A DNA stretch of 64,000 nt, taken from Diadema setosum. Lineage: Eukaryota > Echinodermata > Echinoidea > Diadematoida > Diadematidae. This document shows positions 15,361-25,677 of this stretch, one piece after another (positions within the stretch are counted from its first letter, which is position 1; each line of letters opens with the position of its first letter). The DNA is taken from assembly GCA_033980235.1 (NCBI GenBank), contig CM067069.1, forward strand, positions 35,393,992-35,457,991. The letters are read 5' to 3'. Below the pieces are notes generated by a model that worked only from the letters and a program-made list of their open reading frames with translations, searched no databases and was not told the origin of the DNA. The position numbers and the translations under genes were made by a program.

Positions 15361-16648
15361 TCGGCCGACTGGTCTTCTCTACATGCGGGAGATATGACTG
15401 TTACATCAGAAATTGTCTGAAATTTCCTCCGGTATCTATTTAGTCTGCACGCAATATATCACCACGACCAGAGGGCTTCGCGTCGTCTCGTGACACTGTG
15501 AGATGGCGCTATTTATCTCTCTTTTCTTTTGAAACATTGACTCGCCTCTCATCAGGAACTCACTTCCTCGTTATTATCAGCATCATCCGAACCAACTCTC
15601 ATTTACATCGTGTTAAATTATATTATGCCCGGGAAATCCATGGTGTTGAAAATGTGTTGAGATGTAAAATTACAATGTTGCCACACTGAGCGAGGTTGAC
15701 ATAATACACATAGAGTTTATTCAGATAGAGTAACATAAAATTGGATGGTCTGGACATTACATTAAACAGGCAGGGTGAAACATCAAAGTAATTTGCACGG
15801 GAGTAAGCCGGCACAAAGTGTGGAGCAGGCATTAAGACCATTATAATATCGATGAAGAGTTCGAAAGCAACCAGTTCTATTCTTAAGTGACTTCATACGG
15901 ATAAGCAAGGTGGAATTTGAATGGATCAGCTTTTTGTTTACGTCTTTTTCAGGGAAAATCGGCGGTATGCATAGCAGATGGACAATTGATATGAATGTTA
16001 TACAAATAATTTCATTTCAAACTTCATTTATTAATTACTGTAGTCTTCTGTTGTCTAGAATAAAACATGCATTTCCTTCTGCTTCCCAGTCAATTTTGAC
16101 ATAATTTCAGTTAAGGGGCTCGCATTTTAGAAGCATTGCTCCAAAAGAGCTCCTTCCTTTACCGCAGAACATGTTACTTTCATAGGAAGAAATGAACATT
16201 ACTGTATATTATTCCTTACAAAATGCTGACCAAATAGAAATGTTTAAATATTGCATTCTTAGATTTTCTGCTGGAGAATGCAATGAAAAGTTATATTAAA
16301 TTGAGGCATTTTGATATTAGGCAATTTAGTACATACCATATCTTTATATTTTTTGGGTTTTGGTGTAAAGATATAAATGTCGTATTTTGTACCTTGAACT
16401 GCGAAGTGAAATGTTTGCCCGATAACACGATGTATATAGTACATGTAGTAGGAATACCACTGCCATAATCGTCTGCAAGGCGAAGGAAGCAGGAGTGTGC
16501 AATACGCATGCGCGCTATGTAGCAATCCATGTAGAAGGGCAAGGGACACAAGCAATTCCCAGAACGAAGAAATATGAGCACATTATAATCAATCTTCAAT
16601 ATCTCAGGATATGTAGACACTGTAACGTCTCCACGGTGGCCAAGCAGG

Positions 16649-16711
16649 ATGGCTGGCTACCGAGTAAACTCTTGGAAAGACAGAGAAGAAGAGTGGAAGA
16701 GGCAGGGCGAG
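16649..16711 (+). CDS. Candidate 21-codon first exon
   Basis: ATG in the context AGCAGGATGG opens MAGYRVNSWKDREEEWKRQ then GE, reaching GCGAG|GTAGGG with phase 0. Without splicing the frame continues to TAA at 16772, ending EIDWKKKRDPC. The strongly charged, tryptophan-containing composition is unlike surrounding noise. It is too short to assign. A decayed retroelement fragment is an alternative. Confidence 0.22.
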
Positions 16712-17831
16712 GTAGGGCAAAATGTCACATGCCATGATGAGATAGATTGGAAAAAGAAACGTGACCCATGCTAAGCCTGGGTGGACAGCCGGTGATAGGA
16801 GGTTGACAGCAAAACACTAATGGACCGAATAAGAAGGGTAAATCCTACGGTAGAAGGTTTAAACATACTCAGAACTTTACCTGCGTCATAATAAACCACG
16901 GAACCAATAAGAGAGCACACAAATGGAAACAAAGGTGGTCAGAAAAAAAAATGAACATGTCGGCTTATCTTTCAGTTTACGTCAAACACCAGGTGAATAT
17001 GAGAACTTTGCGATTCAAATGAAAGTCAGAGCTGTGATAAGTTGGCAAACTGAAAGAGTTTGCATTAAGAGTCCGATCAGGAAATTCTAACAGCAGCAGC
17101 AAACCATCAAAGGTACAGTTTCGCCTTGTTTTATTAATGGCAAGTCCATTTTTTCTATCCCATCCCACTACCGAGATCTCTGCCATGTTGTTACACGTCA
17201 TAGTCTTCGTTCTGCTTTGTTTTATTTCTTACATTCTATAAAGACGGTTTTCCACAGATTGTTATATCATAATTATGAATAACGAAACCAGCTCGTGACC
17301 GCAGACTTCATATCTATAGAACCCTCTATTTAGAAAAAAAAATATGATAACCCTGCATCTCTGTCCAGCTGTTGAATATGATTGCAGTATTTCTTTTTCT
17401 TTTGTCTACAAGGATATTCCAAGTAATAATGACTGACCAATACCAAACTAAATGAATTGAATTATACTTTTCATGTTTTCTATCAAGGTCTCTTCACTTT
17501 ATGCAATTATTACTGAAGATTATTAATGCCATATATTTTACAGTTCTCTACTTGCCCGACAACGGCACTTTCCTTTTCACATGCGTCACATTTGCGGTCA
17601 TTTTTTCCTACTCCCTTTTCCCCAAAGATTCTCCTTAAAAGTCTTTATTATATTCATTTCCATTCCAAGATCTCTTTCCTCCTTCAAATAGGATTCCTAA
17701 AGTTGCTATTAAGTCCAAAGTGCAGTTGAACTGAGATACATTCATACAATGTTTATTTATCACGTTAAGGCAATTTTCTCGTCTTATCTGTACGTTTCTA
17801 CAAAAGAAAGTAAAGTGTCTTTGACACTTAC

Positions 17832-17976
17832 TTCCTCTGTATTTCCCGGGGAATTTTTTCCCCTCCACATTTTCGAGAAGAATTCTGGGGGCGTTGAATG
17901 CAAAGTTAATATTTCCTAATGTACCGCAGGGATAGCAGCCTAGTCCCAGTGAAGCCTGATTTATGGCGGGCATCAA
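17832..17976 (-). CDS. Candidate first exon ending at GTAAGT
   Basis: From ATG at 17976 the frame reads MMPAINQASLGLGCYPCG, then NINFAFNAPRILLENVEGKK and FPGKYRG. It meets AGAGGAA|GTAAGTG at 17832/17831 after 48 codons plus one base. Read through, the frame continues to 17635, so the donor is not needed to explain its length. Two other frames on this strand are also open here, which weakens the call. Confidence 0.22.
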
Positions 17977-19646
17977 CCGCTGAGCTCTGCATCATCGCAT
18001 AAAGAAGATAAAAGCATATATCCCAGAATGCAATGCGGAGGTGACGTCTGCGTGTCCAACTCTTGACGGAAGAAGTTCTTCTCGTTGTGTTAGTTACTTT
18101 CTCTCTCCCACTCATCTCTTCACCTTTGTTCACTTCAACACTGGGAGTAGAGGGAGAGAACTAAGTAGGAATATTGTCTATTGTGATCCGTTTCCTGCTA
18201 TGATTATGTCTCTCTTTTCTGTCGCTCTCTCTCTCCCTCTCTCTCTCCTGTGTATTTCTTCTTATTCTCTTCTCCTCTTCTTTTCTCTCCGTCTCTCTCT
18301 GTTCTCGTCAAGACATTAGTATATAGAATCGTATTCTAACTTGCTTCCCGTTTCGTCTATGTTCTTTTACCCTGAGTAGTTTTTGGCTGTGACGTGTGTA
18401 ATTTTTCTGTATTGTTCAAGGGCAAGAAAACTGTCTGCCATACAGTATGCAGGAAACTAACGCAAAAATCACCTGTTCTGATATTATTTATTAGGCTTAT
18501 CTCCTCTACATGTAACCGCTAAACATCAAGAATTATTCATTTCTGAAAATAAAACGAATTTGCTGATACAAAGAACAGAGCTCATTTGTGTGAGCTGATG
18601 GATTTGGCAGACCATGGTCACTGTCGTGAATTCTTTCAAGGAAATAATCAGAAAACGATTTCGTGTCTAAAGTTTACTGCAATCTTGCTTTCACTATATT
18701 TTCATCAAATGGTAAACAGAGCGGGATTTATTTCCAGCATTTATTTCAGCTGACAAGGAAATGGAAGCATCCAAGCACAAAGAGTTTTTTTTTTCCTCGA
18801 ACGGAAATAGCCGATGGTTATCTGCATTGGGTTTTATAGCGGGCATTACGTGTAAGCACCGCTGTCATAGCAACAAAGAAATGAAAACTCGCCCCAAAAT
18901 GGACTACGCTTTTTCTACCTCTCTTAGATTTTTATTTATCTGTATATCTGTCCGTCTGAACCTCAATATCTGCAGGCGACAACGAAGCGACGGTTTCCAT
19001 GCCAATACGTATTCATCGTTGTGTGTTTGTGTCTTCTTTCTTTATTTTATGTTTTCTGTCCCCTTTCTCATCCATAAGCCTATTTAGATTCCGCCCATAG
19101 CAATTCTTCTCTACGTCCAACAGCTCATCTCCTTGGCATTTGGGGAACTGTAAGGGCTCTAGATCAGCTATAATGTCTTCCCCAATGATGTTTGTATTCG
19201 TGATATTCGCAAGACAGGCAAAAAATGGGATAAAAGGAAAAGAATTCTCCTGAAAGTGGGCTGCAGAAAATTAATCCTTCACATTTCTTGAGATTTTTAC
19301 CCTGGAGAAGACGCTAGAACGAGTCAAGAGCAACTTAAATCTTTCCATCTCTCTTTCTTTCTTTCTCTCTACTTCTTGCCAATATTCCACCGAGACTTTC
19401 ATCTTTCTGACTGTCAACAGAAAGAAAGAGAACGGAAGTAGAACATCCAGTGACTCCTCTTTACATTTTTTTTTTCTGATAACGCCTTCTTAGTCCCCAG
19501 AGAAATATCAAAGAGGAGAACCTTTGCCGATAGAGGGCGTGCATACTTACTGTAACAGGGAACTCGACCTAAATTATGCGTACTCTGTATCATAAATGTC
19601 AGGGTCCCGGATGTTAAGTGCTATTGAGGGTGAGGTTGGGATCTGG
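17977..19646. other. No convincing gene
   Basis: A + frame (18761-19087) follows CATTTATTTCAG at 18751 and reads EMEASKHKEFFFSSNGNS early on. Its later part is low quality and no donor was found, so it is not called. Confidence 0.5.
18205..18300. repeat. CT-rich tract
   Basis: Short TCTCTCTCCCTCTCTC-type runs; the serine/leucine frame over it (18041-18319) is low complexity. Confidence 0.8.
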
Positions 19647-19805
19647 ACCCCATTTCATAAAAGGTGTTAGGATAGCAACTCTTGCTGGAATGGAAATTTC
19701 TCACAACAACAGCCAATCAGGAAGCTGGATTCGTGTCGTTACCATGACAATTGCAATATATTCCAGCAAGAGTTGCTATCATATCAACTTTTTATGAAAT
19801 GGGGC
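19647..19805. mobile_element. ~158-bp MITE with CCCCATTTCATAAAA ends
   Basis: The left arm CCCCATTTCATAAAAGGTG continues into GATAGCAACTCTTGCTGGAA. The right arm is the inverted complement with a few mismatches and ends ATGAAATGGGG. The middle contains ACAACAGCCAATCAGGAAGC. Arms are about 48 bp. There is no coding capacity. Families with this end sequence are, to my memory, common in echinoid genomes; that is not verified here. Confidence 0.8.
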
Positions 19806-20214
19806 TCTGATGTTAGAGGCCCAGCGGGTTCCCAAAGCTTGACGTGCCAGCAAAAAAAAAGAAGAAGTTAATTTATATTTTTACATTAATCTTTCCTCTT
19901 TCTTGAAAAAAAAACCTTTAACTGTCATGTTAATGCTACTTTCGTAAATAACACAATCATAATGTTATAATGTATTATCACCTCATCATTGCAGTTAACA
20001 ACATCCTCATTATCAATTCATCATCATGAGTTGACCTTGCCTAGCAATGTATAAAGACATTCATAACGATAGAAAGTGTTGGTGACAAGAAGATAAAAAA
20101 CGGGAAGTTGTTTGATTCATTATGACCACAGACTGACAATGGTCTTTAAACAACGTTAGATATGAAAGCAAGAGAGTATTAAGCAGAGTAGGAGTGAAGG
20201 TTGAGGTGTGAGTT

Positions 20215-20595
20215 TTCTTTAATTTGTCTCCCTCTACAAATGAAATTTGTAAGATCGCACCTGCTGATCTACAATTTTAACAAACATGTCGGAAAAAAAA
20301 GAACCTTTACCCCTCTGCTCAATAATCTCTTGCTTTCTTTAATTCGTTGTCCGTCTTGGACTATTTAAAACTTAACATAACAATGTCGGAATTTCGGAGC
20401 TCTGGTATTTGTTCAAAGTTCATTGTGTCACTGCCGGTAACCAGGGATAGCCTGGTGGTAGTGCCCGGAAAGCAATAAATGAAAAGTTCGACTCCCGTGG
20501 TTCCTTTTTTCCGACATGTGTGTTATAATATAGATCAGCAGTAGCTATCTTACAAATTTCATTTGTCGTGTTTGTAGAGGGAGGAAAACTGAAGA
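20215..20595. mobile_element. Inverted pair of ~85-95 bp arms enclosing a tRNA-like promoter
   Basis: The left arm (20222-20305) and right arm (20500-20590) are inverted copies sharing CTCCCTCTACAAA, AAATGAAATTTGTAAGAT, CTGATCTA and ACATGTCGGAAAAAA. Between them, on +, lie an A-box-like GATAGCCTGGTGG (20446-20458) and a B-box-like AGTTCGACTCC (20485-20495), about 26 bp apart, as in a tRNA-derived SINE head. Either two SINE copies sit head-to-head with one lacking its tRNA head, or this is a TIR element that captured a tRNA-like segment. A TIR element is slightly favoured by the near-symmetric arm ends. Confidence 0.6.
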
Positions 20596-21217
20596 CATTC
20601 GATATTATTACAATTGTTGTAAATCTCCATATCATTCTCATTATCTTAGGCCTATATTCATCACAATATGAGTAGTTTCAAGTATTGCCTACTCTATTGT
20701 TAGTATTCATGTGATTTTGCCCATTTCCTCTTCCTCTTTGAAAATCACGTTTAAGGCTTAACTCTTGTGACATTATGACAATTTTGTGACTGCCGTCGAC
20801 AGAATAAATACAGGAAAGATCAACACTTATCACGCTGCTTCATCCGATTATACAACTGATAGATAGTTTAGTTCAGAAAAGGAGAATTATTCTCCTTTTG
20901 GGTTAGAAAGGTCAATTAGTGAAGGGAGCGTTCCTGAACCAGATAGGCCTAACAATACCAACCACTCCCCCTCACTCCCCTATACATACGAGAGACCAAA
21001 GTAAACAGGGATTTATGAAAAGACATGTGAAGAGCCAGCGGGTCGATGGGAAAAAGAAAAAGTAGAACGTGTATTGTCGTACGCACCGTGTTCGCTCGGG
21101 AAAATCTGATACGGTACTCGCCTCGTCCGCGGACAAACATTGATTACTCGTGTCAGGCAAGTATCAATACTAGAGGAATCTGTTCACAAAGGATCTAGAA
21201 AGAAATGGAGAAAAAAG

Positions 21218-21233
21218 ATGGATGGATGGATAG

Positions 21234-21284
<51 letters not shown>

Positions 21285-21486
21285 CATAGATACATAGATA
21301 GATAGATAAATAGATAGATAGATAAATAGATAGATTGATAGATAGATAAATAGATAGATAGATAAATAGATAGATAGATAGATACATAGATAGATAGATA
21401 GATAGATACATAGATAGATAGATAGATAGATAGATAGAGGGAGGGAGGGAGAGAGAAGTGTAGTTGGAGAGGGAGAGGGAGATAGA
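21218..21486. repeat. (GATA)n microsatellite grading into GGGA/GA
   Basis: About 50 GATA units with TACATAGATA and AATAGATA variants to about 21436, then GGGAGGGAGAGA. It abuts the foldback element at 21514. The Tyr-Leu-Ser-Ile frames on the - strand come from the repeat. Confidence 0.95.
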
Positions 21487-21513
21487 GATTGTGGGGCGAG
21501 GGCGGGGTAGTTT

Positions 21514-21764
21514 GCAGGCACAAACCCTTGTTGGTCGTATTAGGAGTCTGCATATGCCAAGGCTAATACAGGCACCACTGCACAGTGTAACAAAATTGCT
21601 AGGTCCATGCTTCTCCCAACAGTTGGGAGAAGCATGGACCTAGCAATTTTGTAGGTCCATGGGAGATTGAAGCTACAACACAGGGCCTATGGGACAGTGC
21701 CGAAGTGGTGCATATAGTAGTCTTGGCGCAGACTCCTTTACGACCAACAAGGGTTTGTGCCTGC
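21514..21764. mobile_element. 251-bp foldback element with a nested perfect palindrome
   Basis: The outer arms, starting GCAGGCACAAACCCTTGTTG, are nearly identical over about 45 bp and in inverted orientation (21514-21558 and 21720-21764). Inside, a second and perfect inverted repeat has 31-bp arms and a single spacer base (21590-21620 and 21622-21652). Between the two levels, related CACCACT and CACTGT words also pair. No target duplication was identified and there is no coding capacity. Confidence 0.8.
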
Positions 21765-23006
21765 TAAATAAGGGTGGGGTGGAAAGCAAAATGAGAGATA
21801 TGAAGATGCATGTAGAAAGGTGGATATGAATAAAAGAAGATAGCTATATATTACAGAGGGAAAGAAAGAAACAGGGAGGCTGAGGCACTTACAAGGGGTG
21901 GGTAAAATTGAATGAAACTATACCAAGTTCATCCGATTTCCCGCAGGGCGGTGATGGCGGGGATCAGAGCAGTGCAAACAAGGCAGAGAAGGGATGAAAA
22001 GAGGACAGACCAAACATATCGAAGAGAAAACAAGTTTAAAATGGAAACAGAAACTTCACCGACTTCCCAAGGAGGTCATTTTAAAAAAATCTTCTGCCAA
22101 GCTACTCAGCGTTACACCTGACGGCATCATCGAAACGTGTGTTGTTTCCACTTCCAGAATATATGAATTTTGAGTAAGGAGACTGTCCTCGATCTTTTTT
22201 TAAACCTGCAACGGAGAAATAATCTTCGGGGAAACAGTAATAATAAATCATAAACTCTGCTTGGTGTCAAAATAATATACATATTTCAGTTCGCGCTTCT
22301 CTTGTTTCATTCAACATTCTTTTATGGAGAGACTTCGGTGAAAAGTTTTAGGAAACACATTACCGGAAATATTTTATTCACGTAAGAATCGTGATGAAAT
22401 TCTCCGATTAAAATGATAATTCTGACAGACTAGGAGATTGACACTGGTAGATTATTTCCTTGAGATAAATGAAGTGAGATATGACCCAATAAAGGACATA
22501 AGGAGCCATGACGTGTTTGTATGTAATTATGTTTCGGCGCAATACAAATTGAAGTACGCTCTGACGTAAAGAACACTCGCGATGAAAAATTTCTTCAGTA
22601 AGTTCTTGATATCTTTCAAAGGTCACCGCATAATATCGGAAAATATGTTTTATTTTTTATTTTTAGTGGTCGTTATGAGTCACTTACTTGCTAATACACT
22701 ATTATATTGCACATAGAACCGCATTTACCCCCTAGGGATATCTACATACATCGAATTTTTAGCGTGCGCGCGTGTGTGTGTATGTGTGTGTGTATATATA
22801 TATTTGTATTGCCAGTGTACAAACCAAGTAAGGGATGAGAAGACCGCAAATTCGGTCTCGCCGAACTCCATTGGTGTCCATGGAAACCGGCCACGTTACA
22901 TCGTTTCGTTCGTGTAACGATTTTCTCAGTCGATTAATCAGAGAAAGTCGTGACCCACCCACCTCAAGTCGAGGCCATTTCAACATTCCTGCCTCGATGA
23001 CACAGC

Positions 23007-23038
<32 letters not shown>

Positions 23039-25586
23039 CGGAGGAACGATCCACAGATCAAAATTTACTTATTTCTAGTAGCAAGAAGTGTATCTTCCAC
23101 CCCGTGGTACCCATGAGGGAGGAGACGAGACTTGCAGCCTTCTGCATTTCATAAGATTATTTATGTCATCTGGTATCAGACGGCAAGTGGATTGAACAAG
23201 GCATCACATGTATTACGACGGCTTCGTGCAACCTGTTTCTATTGGCAGAAGTCTATACAGCTAAAAGGCACTGATTTCGGAGAAAAAGAATGAGGTCAAT
23301 ATTCCACTTACTATGTTACGTGCCATGTCGTTGGATCATGATCCGCCTCTCTGAGAGAAGTGAATAAAACATTGCAGTGCCATGGTCCTTGTACTGCTTA
23401 TGGTATCTATTGAAATCTTATTCATTCAAACAAACAAAAATCACAGCAAAGCAGAGATTTAACAGGTCTCGTGTGTAGTTGAATCATGAAAGAACAGAAC
23501 CATTTCCCCTCTACTGGAGACAAATAGGGCACACAAAAACATTAGGATCATCCACAGTAGATATGAAAACAGTGTGTTCCACATTTTGTGCGCATTTAAT
23601 GATATACACAAGCTTATCGAGGAGTGTTGATTGCTTTCACCATCATGCTGGAGAGATTTGTAGACTAGTAAAAGAAATTGCCATTCTGCACTAATATTTC
23701 ACTCCCCTCATCTTTATCTTAAAGTGTAAATAAGGATGTGTTGTATCATTTTGTCCTGCTTTTTTTATACAAAGATTTGCTGTTGTTTTTTCTTTCGAGA
23801 GGTCGAAATGATTCTCACATGGATATCATAAAGACCATCACATCAAAAAGACATTAATGTTTCAAATTATGACCTTTGTCTACTTAATGGTCGACCTAGA
23901 AACTGTGGCTGGACACGTACATATTTCAGGTTTCAAAAATATTTTTATTTTAAATTTTATTTCAAAATATTCATACTTCCTACTTGATACATGTGTGTAT
24001 GATTCTAGTTAGCTTGATATATTGCAGAAAGTGCATCTGTACTTGGACTGGTACTCCTAACGTGTATACGTGCTTACAAGGAAGCCAAATGCACAGCATG
24101 CCTTTAACAACGTGTGGTAAGGTGTCCGCGGGAGCTAAACTCGGTAGGAGAACCAGTTGTCTAGAGAAAAACAAGGTTAATACAATCATCCCTTCCAGGA
24201 ATACTCAGGAGTAATGTTTTCCGAATAGCTCTGTTCTGCCGCTGTTTATACTTTGACTCTATATGATCTAGTTAAGCAAGTCATCCGCAACAAAAGCGCT
24301 TTTCAACTCTCGGGCAGTACGGAATTTCCAAATGTTTGATTTGCCACACAGGAATGGAATAAATTGACTCTGTGGTAGGCGATGGAATTATCAATCAATT
24401 TGTTTTTGGTAAAGCATTACATGAGACAATGAGGTTCCCGGTACATTGACACTCTATGGTAATACTCACGACCGGGCTGCATACACAAATCTTTCCCTGT
24501 GGGACTTACGCAGTTAAACCATTACGTGCAACTTTTCAGGAAATATCAGAATAGTAAAATGACTTGGCATTCACTGTTGCATAAAAGTGAAAAATTGGAA
24601 AAGTTTACCCCTGGATTACTAGAACGAATCACAGGTCAAAAAACCCCCCTCATTTCTTATCTTTACGACAAACATCCATCACACTGGCAAGATTATCATT
24701 ATTATACTTTCATGCTAATCAAGTCAATCACTCACTAAGTCTTGTTTCACTAATAATCCCATTATAAGGCGCATATTTGAACATGTTTGTACGTGGAAAT
24801 GCGCTTTATGATAATACAATTCTATCAATATTGTTATTACTATTATCATTATTGTACTCTTACGCTTTGCCTATTTTTTGTCTTCTATTTTGGCTGCTTT
24901 TTTGGCTGCTGTTTTTTTGCTTCTTACAGTCTTGGTTAATAGTCGACAGGGTCGAATTTTTACCATTACGTGAACACATAATATACCTGTGATGAAATTA
25001 AGGAATAAAGAATATGAAATTGAAAAAGGCGTGTATGTTTTGTTCAAGGTTGAAATGTCTATACAATCATGATGACATCGTCTAGAATTGGAGATCGTAT
25101 TACCTATTGTTACCTTGGTAACACTTGCATATGTACATACCGATTCTACATTATTGTACACTTAATTCGGTAGGTTTGAGTTCATTTGAGTTCGACGCTT
25201 TGGCATAAAGGTAAAGTCTTATATAGGGACATAATTACTGTGGTGTCGGACACTGAACTACTTCCCTGAGAGAGATTGTTCATCATTACATAGACTTCAC
25301 TGAACCTTGTCATTACAGCCTATGAATGATGGATGTGCGATCAAAACATGAACAAACAGAAAAATAACCAGGTTTAGGACCAAGCGAGTCAAAAGGGAGA
25401 GATTAGCTTAGGCGTGTTGCTGGTTGTAGTATCTGTTGTTGTTATACCTATTTTTTTTAAAGTTATACGCTCTGATTTCCTTGGTGTGATGTTTAGAATT
25501 AACCTTTGTACTCAATGCATTTCCTCTTTCGTAGCTGAAACGCTTAGACGACACAAACCCATTTTAAATTAAGTGTCTCTTTGCAG
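21765..25586. other. No confident gene; two ambiguous spots
   Basis: At 22830-23000 both strands are open and GC is raised beside a GA run. At 24000-24190 acceptor and donor words occur on both strands and contradict each other. Neither can be resolved by eye. Confidence 0.45.
25109..25122. promoter_or_regulatory. Perfect RFX X-box palindrome
   Basis: GTTACCTTGGTAAC is a full match to the RFX consensus. It lies about 480 bp upstream of the + exon candidate at 25587, with no demonstrated link to it. Confidence 0.4.
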
Positions 25587-25677
25587 TGAGCCAGATAAAA
25601 TCGATGATAACCAGATGCCTTACGACGAATACGAAAACATCGTTTATCTTAAAGAACGTGCCAAACCTAAAGGGTAA
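25587..25677 (+). CDS. Candidate exon encoding a short tyrosine-rich acidic tail
   Basis: GTGTCTCTTTGCAG is a good acceptor. The exon begins with one base completing a codon, then encodes 29 residues: EPDKIDDNQMPYDEYENI and VYLKERAKPKG, followed directly by TAA. It could be a last exon ending at 25677. Alternatively it could be an 87-nt internal exon if AAAGG|GTAACG at 25673/25674 is used as a donor. The closely spaced tyrosines (PYDEYENIVYL) resemble cytoplasmic SH2-docking tails of receptors; that is inference only. It is too short to assign to a family. No polyadenylation signal was identified immediately downstream. Confidence 0.4.

Noticed and set aside
21170..21553. Long - strand frames rich in Tyr-Leu-Ser-Ile
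   Set aside because: Produced by the GATA repeat in all frames lacking stops.
23980..24214. Cysteine-containing + exon (KCICTWTGTPNVYTC) and a competing - exon
   Set aside because: Acceptor and donor words occur on both strands over the same bases, and neither can be preferred.
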